A stretch of 64,000 nucleotides of DNA from Bacteroides sp. 519 (GCF_010500955.1 NZ_QVMJ01000019.1:1-64000), one strand, 5' to 3'. Positions 7,570 through 17,324 are shown, numbered from the stretch's first letter. Numbers and translations: made by a program. The notes: a model not told the origin generated them from the sequence alone.

Positions 7570-9381
7570 TTATTTGGCTTTTCTAAACTTAAGGGTGTAG
7601 GTAAAATTGGTTTTTGTACCATCTACTATTTTAAACACTAGTTTACCCTCACCAGTACCAGTAAACGTTACAGTGACATCCTGCCCTGCAGCAGCAGTAG
7701 CTGAACTTGTAGGACTAACAGCCGTAGCAACTCCTGATGGAGTTATAGAATAGCCAAATGGGGTATCCATTTTAAATGTCAATTGATTGTTAGTCAATCC
7801 ACCATCTACTTTCAATTCATTATTTGCATTGTAATTTGATGGTTTGTTTATGTAATTGCTATAGATACGGAAGTTGTGTTGGGGATCTATAGGAACGATT
7901 ATCTTGTCTGGGTCTGGGTAAGGCTCAACACCAATAGTAAATTTGCCATCTGGCTTGGGTAGTTGTTCAACATGTATTGGAAGTGTTAAACGACCAGTAG
8001 TAAGATATATTATAGCTGTTCGCTTTTGGGTAGCCTTTTCGTTATTATGGGGTTTTAAAGAAATGCCCAATGTAGTTTTATAGGGTGCCGAAGCTCCTGA
8101 ATAGATACCAGATATAGGAGATGTTAATGTAAACCAGCCACCATAAGGGATATCATTAGGAGGTGTATCATTTTGCTTAGGACTAGATTCGGTGGTATAA
8201 GCTCCACCACCTTCAACCGCAGTTTGATATTCTATTTTATCAATAGTCCACTCTTTCCTATAATCTGGATCAGTAGGGTCAGTGACATCTTCTGGATTAA
8301 AAGAAGAACTTACCAGAATATCGTAACTACCAGTATCCCATCCTGCTAAAATGTTAGTTGCACCCAAATAATATTGACCGTTATAAACAAAATTATTTAC
8401 CCGACCAAGGTCGTACGTCAAAGTTCTGTAACCAATCATATTAAAGTTGTTCTCATCATTAGCAGGAACTGAATATGCTATTTTTGCTTCTTCTGGATTA
8501 CGATATCCCGCACCCAGAACTTTCGTTATTGTTACCTCGTAAGAATGATTGCGCAAAATGGACATATAATCATTTGTTCCTCTTTTTGTAAAATCAATTG
8601 GGTAATAATAATCCACACCTGCATAAGCACATTTTACTATTAGATAAGGACCGTTAGTACGGTCAGGTTCACTTGGTGGTGTACTACCTATGGCATTGGC
8701 TTCGAATATATAAACAGGGGTACCTGCAGTTATTGCTACTTCTGTTTTAGTACTTGTGCTAGGTATATTGGTGTTACCAGAAACAGGTATCAAATTTCCC
8801 TTAGTTTGAGCATTATAAAGTTTAACTTCCTTTACATTATCAACTTTAACATTCAATTTGGCACTCATTCGGGTTAGCTTAACTGTAAAGACATTCTCCG
8901 TTGATGTTGGATTTTTTTTAATCACCTCACTAGTTCCCGATTCCCAATACATGGGTATGTTGCTGGTAAGTATTCCAGTATCACTGGATACTATTGTATT
9001 AGTTGCAAAAATAGTGGATTTTGTACTATTAAGAGTAAAATTACCAATTAAGTCTGTCGGTGTGTTAGCCACAATTACCAACTGGCATGCAGTGCTTTCT
9101 TTCAGTTTCACTGTTACAGTTACTGTTTTATTATTTGATAAATCTAACGTTTGAGTAACGGGAACATATTGTTTTAGCGTGCCTGATTCAAACACCAGAA
9201 TATCTAATCTGGTTACCTGGTCGTCGATGGCACGAATCTTCTCGGGTATTTCCATTTCGGGTACCTCAATAATTAATGTAGTTCCTTCATCAACAGGATT
9301 AACGTGTTCTATTTCGTTATCACACCCAGTTAATAACAACATGGTCATCAAAATGACATATAAGAACTTTATTTTATTCAT
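7570..9381 (-). CDS. FimA-superfamily accessory fimbrillin with BACON-like domain
   Basis: A 603-residue lipoprotein (Cys20) with Arg50 at the expected trimming position (IPEKIRAID). The fimbrillin domain shows IPMYWES, TRMSAKLNV and ILRNHSYEVTI followed by GAGY. A BACON-like segment follows (NNFVYNGQYYLGAT, EWTIDKI, LTTGRLTLPIHVEQ), closely matching the 1066-residue neighbour. The last ~120 residues form a separate module (VPIDPQHNFRIYSNYI ... TYTLKFRKAK) that is shared with the 513-residue protein immediately upstream in the operon, not with the gene downstream. It sits 18 bases before the 1066-residue gene. It is probably an accessory subunit comparable to Mfa3 or Mfa4 by gene order. Confidence 0.8.
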   Translation of the reverse strand: MNKIKFLYVILMTMLLLTGCDNEIEHVNPVDEGTTLIIEVPEMEIPEKIRAIDDQVTRLDILVFESGTLKQYVPVTQTLDLSNNKTVTVTVKLKESTACQLVIVANTPTDLIGNFTLNSTKSTIFATNTIVSSDTGILTSNIPMYWESGTSEVIKKNPTSTENVFTVKLTRMSAKLNVKVDNVKEVKLYNAQTKGNLIPVSGNTNIPSTSTKTEVAITAGTPVYIFEANAIGSTPPSEPDRTNGPYLIVKCAYAGVDYYYPIDFTKRGTNDYMSILRNHSYEVTITKVLGAGYRNPEEAKIAYSVPANDENNFNMIGYRTLTYDLGRVNNFVYNGQYYLGATNILAGWDTGSYDILVSSSFNPEDVTDPTDPDYRKEWTIDKIEYQTAVEGGGAYTTESSPKQNDTPPNDIPYGGWFTLTSPISGIYSGASAPYKTTLGISLKPHNNEKATQKRTAIIYLTTGRLTLPIHVEQLPKPDGKFTIGVEPYPDPDKIIVPIDPQHNFRIYSNYINKPSNYNANNELKVDGGLTNNQLTFKMDTPFGYSITPSGVATAVSPTSSATAAAGQDVTVTFTGTGEGKLVFKIVDGTKTNFTYTLKFRKAK

Positions 9382-9394
9382 ATCGGTTAATATT

Positions 9395-10936
9395 TTATTT
9401 TGTTTTTTGGAAATGGAATGTATACTTTAATCTGTCCAGAGAACCATCGTTGACCACAAACTCAAGCGATCCCGTATTTATTGTATTGTTAAATCCTATA
9501 GTCACATCTCTTCCTGTACCTGCGGTTACACTAGCTGGACTAACAGAAGTAACAATTCCACTCGTGGTTATACTACAATTAAATTCGGTATCTATTTTAA
9601 ATTTCAGTTCAGATAAACCATCTACATTTAAGTAAGTATTCGTATTGTCGTAATTTGTAGGATCATTAATATAGTCACTGTAAACTGTGAATTTATGCTG
9701 AGGATCTATAGGGACGGTTATTTGGGGTTCATCCACATACTCAACACTTATTGTGAAAGTCACATCATATCCTTTCTTTTCTAACTCCTTAATAAACACC
9801 AAATAATGACTGTTGCGAGTAATGTATCCAGTAGGTGGATTCCCAGTCAATACTCCGTCATTAAAGTTATTCTTCAAGAATAAAGAATCGTATGCTAATG
9901 CTTCATTAGGAAAGTTACCACCAATCTTTATCTTGGTTGCTTCAGCACCATCCAACGACTCGAATACATAGATTTCCTTTTCTATTTTACGGCTGTAGTT
10001 AAAAGTTTGGTTTCCATTGTATTGCAATGTACCGTTTCCTACTTTCCATTTGTATTTATCAAAGAAATAGCCTGTTCCGGTTGGTATCCATGGCTTTTTA
10101 ATATATCCTCCACGTGGGTTGTTTACAGGCAGAGTAAGATAGTCTGTACACATATTTTCGGTAAGGTACGCTACATACCCTCCTTTATACATATAACTCA
10201 TCTGAATGTTTTCTTCAAACTTAAAAGTAGGATCTATTTTTGTGGCGTCGTTAAGTACATAGATATCTATTTTAGAAACCATACGGACCAAATGCAAACG
10301 ATATTTACTACTACTGCTACCCTTCTCTAAATGCCCAAACTTATTATCTGCCTGGTTAGCCAACAAAGTTCCAATTTCGTATTTCTGATTATATTGTATC
10401 TTAGACAGGTCGAGTGGATCAGACTCGGCATACATAGGAATGGGTTGATCCACTGTTTGAATTATCCCTCCCGACCACCAGTCGGTAGAAGGAGTTTTTG
10501 AATACTTATATTTTTGTAGTGTGGCTGCCATTGTTTCGCCATAAACGGGAGTAGCCTTAATTCCACAAATACCCAAATTGGCAAAAACTACTAGCTTCTG
10601 GTTTTTCGCACGACGTTTAATTAAAACAGTAATGTCGGCAACTTCTTCACCAATATGGGGGTTTATGTCATCAATATAGGCAACATAATCAAAATAATAT
10701 GTATTAGGATCAGCACCTAAACCTTTAGTAAAGGCCAGAACTAAGAAGTCGTTAATATATCCCCCTTCGGTCCAATTGAGACCAGCCCAACGAACAGGAA
10801 TGTCAACTTCTATATCGTCATCGTCGTCAACTCCGTCGTTACTATGATCATCGTCACAACTACTCACAGCCAAAGCCATGGATAGCAGTGCAGTCCAAAG
10901 TAACAAAGAAGATATTTTAAGTAGTTTCTTTAACAT
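9395..10936 (-). CDS. Accessory fimbrillin lipoprotein (Mfa3-position)
   Basis: A 513-residue lipoprotein. The predicted lipid Cys27 follows a long hydrophobic signal and is succeeded by an acidic stretch rich in Asp. The body shows fimbrillin features: IPMYAES, VRMVSKIDIYV, and a degenerate RNSHYLVFI in place of the RNHxY signature. The C-terminal ~110 residues (VPIDPQHKFTVYSDYI to the end) match the C-terminus of the next protein, indicating a shuffled module. It is the first gene after the Mfa2 anchor, the position mfa3 holds in Porphyromonas gingivalis, so a tip-adapter role is plausible but inferred from order only. The 96-base gap before it is filled by a repeat array. Confidence 0.75.
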   Translation of the reverse strand: MLKKLLKISSLLLWTALLSMALAVSSCDDDHSNDGVDDDDDIEVDIPVRWAGLNWTEGGYINDFLVLAFTKGLGADPNTYYFDYVAYIDDINPHIGEEVADITVLIKRRAKNQKLVVFANLGICGIKATPVYGETMAATLQKYKYSKTPSTDWWSGGIIQTVDQPIPMYAESDPLDLSKIQYNQKYEIGTLLANQADNKFGHLEKGSSSSKYRLHLVRMVSKIDIYVLNDATKIDPTFKFEENIQMSYMYKGGYVAYLTENMCTDYLTLPVNNPRGGYIKKPWIPTGTGYFFDKYKWKVGNGTLQYNGNQTFNYSRKIEKEIYVFESLDGAEATKIKIGGNFPNEALAYDSLFLKNNFNDGVLTGNPPTGYITRNSHYLVFIKELEKKGYDVTFTISVEYVDEPQITVPIDPQHKFTVYSDYINDPTNYDNTNTYLNVDGLSELKFKIDTEFNCSITTSGIVTSVSPASVTAGTGRDVTIGFNNTINTGSLEFVVNDGSLDRLKYTFHFQKTK

Positions 10937-10941
10937 AATTC

Positions 10942-11030
10942 TTGAATTTTGAATCTTGAATCTTGAATTTTGAATTTATGCGCTGTGGCATTTAAATAAT
11001 TCAAAATTCATAATTCATAATTCATAATTA
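10942..11030. repeat. Short-period direct and inverted repeat array between mfa2 and the next gene
   Basis: The left half consists of TTGAATCT/TTGAATTT words. A loop (atgcgctgtggcat) follows, then a right half of complementary words (AATTCATAATTC). It fills almost the whole gap between two co-transcribed genes and would form an imperfect hairpin in the mRNA. Confidence 0.7.
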
Positions 11031-11032
11031 TT

Positions 11033-11971
11033 TTAGGTTCCTAATGTATAATCGTCATAGTATACTATCCAGCCATTAACAGATACTTGAATCTGCATCA
11101 AGCCACACTCGTCGGTACCAAATGCCAACTCAATGTTGAATATATATTCGCGGGTATAATCTATTTTGTAACCGCGCTTTATTTCCAGTTCTTGTAAAAG
11201 CATAGCCAAACTATTTGAATAGATGTAGCGACTGGTTGCTTCTTCGTAAATATAGAAACGAGGTTGGCGAGTACTGGTCATACGCATGGTAGTTAGCGAT
11301 GTACGAAGTTCCAAACGATCGTCGGCTATTGCAAGAGAGCTATATTGTACTTCCGGCGAGGAAGCAAAATCATTATCAAAGTAATAGTTTTTATTATTAT
11401 CGTGTAGTTGAAAACGATAATGTTGTGCCCGAAAGGGATATCCTTTCATGGTAAAGTTAAAACGGTAATTATCGGGTATTAAAGGTATAACAACCACTTG
11501 GTTGCCACCTTCTTTTACTTCAAAGTCGCGGTTAATTCCATAAAACAGAAGAGTGGGTTCATCGTCGTAAATATCTTCATCGCGCGCAAATTGAAGCAAC
11601 ATTTCGTCCATGTGGGTGATGCCAGGTACACAAGCATCGGGATTGTTGGTATAACAATCTTTCAGGTTCATCCAGGCTACAAAAGTGTAGCGACCGGGTG
11701 CTAGTTTAGGTTCAAGATAATAATCAGGATTGATTGTACAATTAGGATCGTTAAGCCTGGTTACAAAGAACCCATCCTCATCGAAGATAAACACATCGGC
11801 TGTTTCCGAATCTTCGGGAGGGGCAATAGGGCTTGCGTCGGGAGCCAGACCGTTAACAAAACGGATGATCAGGTTTTCAACCGGATCGGGACAGTCTTCT
11901 CTATCTTCTTTTAAACAAGAGGAGAAAAGAAACAAGCTTCCCAGAAGTATAAGGCTTATATATGTACGCAT
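11033..11971 (-). CDS. mfa2: FimB/Mfa2-family fimbrial anchor lipoprotein
   Basis: A 312-residue protein when started at ATG 11971, giving a clean lipoprotein signal ending LFLFSSC. An in-frame ATG further upstream (12061) would add 30 residues before the signal and overlap a hairpin, so it is rejected. After the lipid Cys comes CLKEDREDCPDP, the Cys-x-Cys-Pro style start typical of the Mfa2/FimB family. The middle has RYTFVAWMNL and the C-terminus ends VSVNGWIVYYDD. The gene directly follows the major subunit, matching mfa1-mfa2 order. Family role: outer-membrane anchor that terminates and limits the length of the Mfa1 fibre. Expression relative to mfa1 may be reduced by the hairpin at 12034-12071. 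Confidence 0.88.
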   Translation of the reverse strand: MRTYISLILLGSLFLFSSCLKEDREDCPDPVENLIIRFVNGLAPDASPIAPPEDSETADVFIFDEDGFFVTRLNDPNCTINPDYYLEPKLAPGRYTFVAWMNLKDCYTNNPDACVPGITHMDEMLLQFARDEDIYDDEPTLLFYGINRDFEVKEGGNQVVVIPLIPDNYRFNFTMKGYPFRAQHYRFQLHDNNKNYYFDNDFASSPEVQYSSLAIADDRLELRTSLTTMRMTSTRQPRFYIYEEATSRYIYSNSLAMLLQELEIKRGYKIDYTREYIFNIELAFGTDECGLMQIQVSVNGWIVYYDDYTLGT

Positions 11972-12033
11972 TGAATTAGGGTTTTGGGGTCTGTCGTTAT
12001 TCATCATACCGGAAATAATACAAGAGATTAGAA

Positions 12034-12071
12034 AACCTGCCGGATGAATTTCCGGAAACACCCGGCAGGTT
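12034..12071 (-). terminator. Attenuator-like hairpin between major fimbrillin and anchor
   Basis: The stem AACCTGCCGG (12034-12043) pairs perfectly with 12062-12071. The loop includes the palindrome TTTCCGGAAA (12050-12059). In the minus direction the stem is followed by TTTTCTAATC. It begins 32 bases after the mfa1 stop, the right place to lower read-through into anchor and tip genes. Confidence 0.7.
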
Positions 12072-12103
12072 AATTAGGGTTCTATTAAACCGTTATCAAG
12101 GGA

Positions 12104-13873
12104 TTAATATTCAAGTTTGTAATCATCGTAATAAACAGTCCATGGAAGAACTTTGATTTCAAACTGACAATAGCCATCTTCCAAATCTATCGGCCATGGA
12201 TCTTCTGGTTCTGGTACTTCAGGTGTATTGTGACCTGGACGACCAATGAATGCAGTGATAGTTGCTTTGTAGTATGTATTACGAGCTACATTATATACAT
12301 TCTTCTTACCAAAGTATAGACGATAGTAACATTCACCTTTGTCATAAGTAAGAACATAAGCATTGAAATACTGATTTGCTTGACACTGTACAAGATCTGT
12401 TGCATCAGCAACGGCTTTAGTATCACCAGGTGCATCAGCTTCTGTTAAATAACTAATAGTTCTTAAATTATCTCTGTTAGCTTTAACTGCAACATGATCA
12501 TAGGCTGCCTTAGATGTTTTATAATAGAAACAGTTACCATCTTTATCCTGAACCATAAAGAAAGTACCAGGAGTAGTATTTTTGTATTCTGCACTCTCTG
12601 TAGCAGGAGCTTCCTGAAAGTATCTTGGAATAAACACAGTTTTGATTGAAGCATATGTATTTGTTCCACGCATAGCAAATTCAGAGGTATTTTCCATTAC
12701 ATATTGAATAGTATCTCTACGTTTTGGCGCATCTGTTAGACCTGTACCAAACCCTGGATGTTTATCTTTGTATTCTTCAATGTTATGTATCTTTCTCCAA
12801 TCAGCATATGTATTTGGAAAATCAAAGAAATGATAGAAATGAGTTTCATCATATGTCCACTGACCGAAAAGGGGATGTCCAGGAGCATCTTTTCTGGTTG
12901 TTGTTGCTGCATAGTAATAAGGTTCTGCAGTACTACCTGCTACCCATTCATGAGCTGGAGTATCATACACCCAACCATCTTTGGACCAGTTAGGGTCCAT
13001 GTTTGAATACAAAGATGCAGGCGAGCTATTGGCCATAGCATACAATTGAGTATTTGCATTACCTACATGCCAAGTCATACCTTCTGCTTTAACTTTACCT
13101 ATAGCATCAGTATCCGCTTTACTTTTAGCAACAGTTGCCCAACCGCCAGTTTTTGATTTAATGTCTTCTCTTACCTGAACTTTAGCTACCATACGTTCTA
13201 CATAACAAACCGCATAGTTTTTTCCGTTAGGACCTACATCTTTTGCATCTACCTTAGCTTCAAATGTTTTATAAGTAGGAGACTTGGTGAACATAGAGAA
13301 GAAATAATCTTCTGATAGAAGTTCAACTCTTGATTTATGTGCAATGTTTTTAATACCATTTAAACCATGATTAGCAACATCACCAGCTATTTGAGGTATT
13401 AAGTTTACACCTACATAAATTTCTTTTTCACCTGACAATACAGGAAGTTTCTTAGTCTGGTAGCACAACTCGTTGTGTTCAGTCAAAAGAGGCTTTGTGG
13501 GGTCATTAGGATCCATTCTCTGCCAAGCATCAACTCCATCTACATTCAAATGGTAATAATTACCTTTTGTACTAGGATCGGTTGGGTCTGGTGGAGGTGT
13601 TATAGAACCTGTTTGCTTATCAAATACAAAGATAGAGATTGTTTTGATAGTCGATTCTTCAACAGTACCTGGAGTCTCTTTTTCATCATCTGGAGTCTCA
13701 CCTGTGGCCTTACCACGAGTTGCATCATTATTTCCAAACAAGAAGTCCATCGCGAAGTAGGTCAGTTCTCCTTCTGAGGTAGTTGGTACCTCCACATTGG
13801 GATCATCACTACAACTCGCCATTCCTACTGCTAATGCAGCACTAAGAATTGCATACTTAAATTTAATTTTCAT
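12104..13873 (-). CDS. mfa1: Mfa1-family major fimbrial subunit
   Basis: A 589-residue prepilin when started at ATG 13873 (12 codons inside the longest frame), giving signal MKIKFKYAILSAALAVGMASC with Cys21. Arg53 in NDATRGKATG matches the arginine-specific cleavage point that releases the mature pilin in P. gingivalis Mfa1. The central domain carries PVLSGEKEIYVGVN and ERMVAKVQV. The C-terminus has RNTYYKATITAFIGRPGHN and ends FEIKVLPWTVYYDDYKLEY, the Mfa1 C-terminal domain pattern. It follows the DUF3575, DUF3868/OmpA and large lipoprotein genes and precedes mfa2. Family role: polymerising shaft subunit of the short fimbria on the outer membrane, assembled by donor-strand exchange. Confidence 0.9.
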   Translation of the reverse strand: MKIKFKYAILSAALAVGMASCSDDPNVEVPTTSEGELTYFAMDFLFGNNDATRGKATGETPDDEKETPGTVEESTIKTISIFVFDKQTGSITPPPDPTDPSTKGNYYHLNVDGVDAWQRMDPNDPTKPLLTEHNELCYQTKKLPVLSGEKEIYVGVNLIPQIAGDVANHGLNGIKNIAHKSRVELLSEDYFFSMFTKSPTYKTFEAKVDAKDVGPNGKNYAVCYVERMVAKVQVREDIKSKTGGWATVAKSKADTDAIGKVKAEGMTWHVGNANTQLYAMANSSPASLYSNMDPNWSKDGWVYDTPAHEWVAGSTAEPYYYAATTTRKDAPGHPLFGQWTYDETHFYHFFDFPNTYADWRKIHNIEEYKDKHPGFGTGLTDAPKRRDTIQYVMENTSEFAMRGTNTYASIKTVFIPRYFQEAPATESAEYKNTTPGTFFMVQDKDGNCFYYKTSKAAYDHVAVKANRDNLRTISYLTEADAPGDTKAVADATDLVQCQANQYFNAYVLTYDKGECYYRLYFGKKNVYNVARNTYYKATITAFIGRPGHNTPEVPEPEDPWPIDLEDGYCQFEIKVLPWTVYYDDYKLEY

Positions 13874-13909
13874 CGTTGTTTTCAAAAATTGGTTAATAAA
13901 TAGTTTCAA

Positions 13910-14066
13910 TTTAGTTGAAAGTTGAAAGTTGAAAATTGAAAGTTACCATGCGGGTTGCTATTCAATCTAAACTCCAATTTCGTTTTTTAGTTATTATTAA
14001 TTAGTTATATTAATTCATTATCCACATTGGCACATTATCCACATTGGCACATTATCATATTGGCAC
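13910..14066. repeat. Repeat-filled leader of mfa1
   Basis: Direct words GTTGAAAGTTGAAA (13914-13943) are followed by an AT-rich stretch. Two copies of ATTATCCACATTGGCAC and a partial third then lie at about 14017-14066. The second word family also fills 22390-22574. No TAnnTTTG box for mfa1 was found in this gap. Confidence 0.6.
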
Positions 14067-14067
14067 A

Positions 14068-15756
14068 TTAGTTCTCAATAAACCTAAACTCCTTCATCAG
14101 TGCCGCTATTTCCGGATCTTTTGGTGCACGGAAACGCTTATCCGGGTCGAGTGTAAAGGCCTGACTTAAGTGTTCGGCAGCCTGTTGCTTCTGTTTCAAT
14201 CGGCGGGCAAGGATGGCAGCCAGATATTCTGTGTCGCCTGTTTTTGGCAACTGAACCACCAAGCCATAAGCTTGTTCATTGTATCCCAGGCAGGTTAATG
14301 CCAGTACTGTATTATAATCAGTAAACTCATTCAGGATACGCAGGGCAGCAGCATATTCGCGATCTCTCAAGAATTTCAGGGCTTGTGCGTAATTGCTACG
14401 TTGATCGGCAGTAAATGCTGCGTTGTTTACTAAGCTACGGTCGGCCAGTTCATCCAACGAAGAAATTACAAAAGTCAATGTGTCTGTTTCATTGAAGTGA
14501 TAAACACTGCGGTCGGTAGCCAGTATTTGCCCTTTCAACGTTAAACGGAAGTTCTTTTGCCCGGCATTAACTGTGCGTACTGTAGAGTAGCGGTAGTTAA
14601 AGTTGTAGGCCGGAACAATTGTTGCACTATGTTGAGCATCTTCGCGGTAAGGATAAGGTACCATTTTCCGGAACACTGCATCCTTACGGGCCTGACGTTG
14701 TTCGTTGGCACGGATTTCCTCAGTCATCAAATAATTATCAATCAATCCCAGAGAGTCACGTGTACCAGGCATCTGTGCAGCAACATCCTCAGGTTTAAGG
14801 TTTGCCATATAGATCTGACGGTATTTTTGCGGTACGGAAGCCAGTGTAATTTCACGCTTTACCGGGGTAGAGCGACGAATGGATTCACACTTACGTTGGT
14901 ACTTCTTCCACAAAGGAATGGTGTCTCCACCGGCAGCAAATTTGCGCTGGCGTTCCAATAAATATTCGCGACGGGCAGCGGCTAACTTCTGACGTTCCAG
15001 CTGTTGTGCATGGTCGTTGTACAGAGTAAACTCGTCCTCGGTGCGGTTACGCCAATCCCAATATTCGGTTACCAATGCCCATTTGGCTTGATATTCTACA
15101 AGGGCAGCAGCACGGCGCTGTTCCAGTTCCATTTCAATGCCGCCGTAATCAACAAAGGCATTGAGGTAATCGGTAGAGTCAACAATAGATGCCAGGTATT
15201 CTTCGTAGCGTTTGTAATCTTCTTCCTGCATGCGGATAAAGTTTTTACCACGCAACAGTACATCGGCAAGTTTAACAATAGAGTCACCATAAATGAGTTC
15301 GGGGGTTACGGTAATACGGTAATCGTCCGATAAGTACTCTTTTGGAATGCGAATGGCAAAGTCTAACTGAACACTACCCTCGCGGATGGGCGTGAACCGG
15401 GCTTTAGAGGTTACCGTTACTTGCGATAAAGTGTACACACGGTTGGTATCTAAAGCGGCATTTGCCAATTCATCGGCTCCAATAATGGGTAGCGGGTCTT
15501 CTTTTATTTCCTCGCTGTAGGTTACTTGCTCACCCAGTGTAACGGCGCCCCCCTGAGGTGTTACGGCGCCGTCGTTACTGGTTGCGTGAGACAGAGTAAG
15601 ATCTTTTCCGGGAATCGCGTACAGTCGTTCTGTCTTAAACTGGCCTTTAGTTAGCTTATTACTGCTACCACCACAGCCAATAAGAGTCAGAAGAAATACA
15701 AAAACCGGTAGGGATAATTTTCTTCTATTTAATATATGCTTAAAAATAGTTATCAT
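14068..15756 (-). CDS. Fimbrial-operon lipoprotein of unknown function
   Basis: A 562-residue protein. The signal ends in LTLIGCGG, so it is a lipoprotein. The N-terminal ~170 residues contain a beta-rich segment (YTLSQVTVTSKARFTPIREGSVQLDF). Residues about 190-300 are charged and helical (many Arg, Glu, Gln). Residues about 440-560 look like degenerate TPR helices (YAQALKFLRDREYAAALRILNEF, AEHLSQAFTLDPDKRF). It lies between the DUF3868/OmpA/TPR gene (16-base gap) and mfa1. I do not recognise a named family. Position suggests a role in outer-membrane assembly or in anchoring of the pilus machinery to the envelope. Confidence 0.75.
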   Translation of the reverse strand: MITIFKHILNRRKLSLPVFVFLLTLIGCGGSSNKLTKGQFKTERLYAIPGKDLTLSHATSNDGAVTPQGGAVTLGEQVTYSEEIKEDPLPIIGADELANAALDTNRVYTLSQVTVTSKARFTPIREGSVQLDFAIRIPKEYLSDDYRITVTPELIYGDSIVKLADVLLRGKNFIRMQEEDYKRYEEYLASIVDSTDYLNAFVDYGGIEMELEQRRAAALVEYQAKWALVTEYWDWRNRTEDEFTLYNDHAQQLERQKLAAARREYLLERQRKFAAGGDTIPLWKKYQRKCESIRRSTPVKREITLASVPQKYRQIYMANLKPEDVAAQMPGTRDSLGLIDNYLMTEEIRANEQRQARKDAVFRKMVPYPYREDAQHSATIVPAYNFNYRYSTVRTVNAGQKNFRLTLKGQILATDRSVYHFNETDTLTFVISSLDELADRSLVNNAAFTADQRSNYAQALKFLRDREYAAALRILNEFTDYNTVLALTCLGYNEQAYGLVVQLPKTGDTEYLAAILARRLKQKQQAAEHLSQAFTLDPDKRFRAPKDPEIAALMKEFRFIEN

Positions 15757-15772
15757 CGTTTATAATAAGGGT

Positions 15773-17269
15773 TTATCTGCGCAATTTTTTCTCTCTCTTT
15801 TGTGTGTCTTCACGTTTGGCAGTTAACTCTTTCAAATTCTGCTCGGCTTCGGTTACACCAGCAGCAGAAGCGCGTTGCAATAACGGTTCGGCATTGTCAT
15901 ATTCATCCTGAAGTAGGTAAATAACTCCCAGGTTATTCCATGCTGCAGGCACTTCGGGCGCTTTCTCTAACAAGCGGCGAGCGGTGTTAAGCTCGTTGTT
16001 ACGGATCATTAAAGCAGCAGCGTTGTTGTTAGCAATGGGATCATCCGGATAATAACGGGGGATGAGTTCCATTATAATTTGTTTGTACTCAGGACTATCT
16101 TCGCCGTAGCTGGTAGCCACCTGAACCATTTCTAATTGAGAAAGGTGCTCAGGGTTTTTCTTAATTACTTCGCGAGCCTCGGCCAGGTTGTATCCACGTA
16201 CAGCATAGTCTATACGGTATTCTACACGACGGAGGTCGGGATACACTTCGCGGAGTAACTTGTTGTAAGGCACACTACGGCCAATGGTTTTCAGGCGACG
16301 CTCGCGGGCGTCGGGCTCTTCACTGCTGCGAATAATGGCCAGCAGGTCGTCTTTGTAATCAATAGTGCTTTGTTCAACCAACGTAGCAAGGCCTTCCCAG
16401 TCTTCGGGAGTATGACCTACACTCATCATATTATCGGCAAAGCCGTAACGGCTACGCAGGTAGTCTTTCAAAGCCAAAGCACGGTTGTAAGCAAGTTTGT
16501 CGTTCGATTTATAACTCCCTTCGGGGGAGGCATAGCCATGTACACCCATACCACGGATGGAGATATCAGGATCGTCCATTACTTCATCAACGGCTTGGTG
16601 AATTTTGGCTAATTCGGTTGGGTTGCGGCGGAAATCAGAAAGAATAACGGATTTGCCTACTTGGAAATCAAGGAAGGCGCTTCCTTCACGGTTACGTAGC
16701 TTAACTTCGGCTACGGGATTGGTTACAGCTACAAGAGCGTTAACTGCATAAGGTTCTTTTGGAGCGGTTTCGAGGTGACTGAACAGGCTGTAAGTGTACA
16801 TACGGCTTTCAGCACGACAACCGGCAAGTTCTTGTTTCAATGTAAAGCGGGCTTCTTCCATCCAGGGTTCGTAAGGAACATGAACAGAGTAAGTCATTTG
16901 CTCGGAGGTATATTTATGGGTGTTAACAATGATGTTGGGTGCTTCGTACAAAGCCAACCAGCTATCGGATACCATATTGAACCAGCGACGCTCAAGGTTG
17001 GAACGGGTTTTGCCGTTCACCTGAATGAAGGGAAATACTACAGTATGTTCATCGGTAGCAATTTCGGGTTCGAAGATCATTGTACCACAATTGGGTACTG
17101 ATTTAGAGTCGATAGTAATATCAAAACTCAAGTAAAGGGTATCGCCGGATTCGCGGAACTCGCGGCCAACAAGGTGAATAGCTCCCTGATAATCCTGGGC
17201 AATTAACAGCCCAGGAATTAAGATAAAGAATAGAGAAAACAGAGAACGGTATATTGTAGAAATTTTCAT
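15773..17269 (-). CDS. DUF3868 / OmpA-like / TPR protein of the fimbrial locus
   Basis: A 498-residue exported protein with signal peptide to about residue 25 (LIPGLLIAQD). Residues ~25-200 fit the DUF3868 N-terminal domain commonly found beside Mfa genes. Residues ~215-370 are OmpA-like (ISIRGMGVHGYASPEGSYKSNDKLAYNRALALKDYL, with the GYASPEG and NRALA elements that bind peptidoglycan in OmpA domains). The C-terminus carries TPR helices (NNNAAALMIRNNELNTARRLLEKA, AWNNLGVIYLLQDEYDNAEPLLQ). The likely job is to tie the pilus assembly site to the cell wall. It follows the DUF3575 gene by 55 bases. Confidence 0.82.
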   Translation of the reverse strand: MKISTIYRSLFSLFFILIPGLLIAQDYQGAIHLVGREFRESGDTLYLSFDITIDSKSVPNCGTMIFEPEIATDEHTVVFPFIQVNGKTRSNLERRWFNMVSDSWLALYEAPNIIVNTHKYTSEQMTYSVHVPYEPWMEEARFTLKQELAGCRAESRMYTYSLFSHLETAPKEPYAVNALVAVTNPVAEVKLRNREGSAFLDFQVGKSVILSDFRRNPTELAKIHQAVDEVMDDPDISIRGMGVHGYASPEGSYKSNDKLAYNRALALKDYLRSRYGFADNMMSVGHTPEDWEGLATLVEQSTIDYKDDLLAIIRSSEEPDARERRLKTIGRSVPYNKLLREVYPDLRRVEYRIDYAVRGYNLAEAREVIKKNPEHLSQLEMVQVATSYGEDSPEYKQIIMELIPRYYPDDPIANNNAAALMIRNNELNTARRLLEKAPEVPAAWNNLGVIYLLQDEYDNAEPLLQRASAAGVTEAEQNLKELTAKREDTQKREKKLRR

Positions 17270-17324
17270 TTCGAATATGTTTTAATGTTAGTAGCCAGAA
17301 TAATTGTTCATTATCAATTGCTCA

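Noticed and set aside
11972..12061. Longer start for the Mfa2 gene
   Set aside because: It would place 30 residues before a clean lipoprotein signal and run through the hairpin at 12034-12071.
12463..13006. Open frames inside mfa1 on both strands
   Set aside because: They are shadows of the Mfa1 reading frame with no signal, motif or spacing support.
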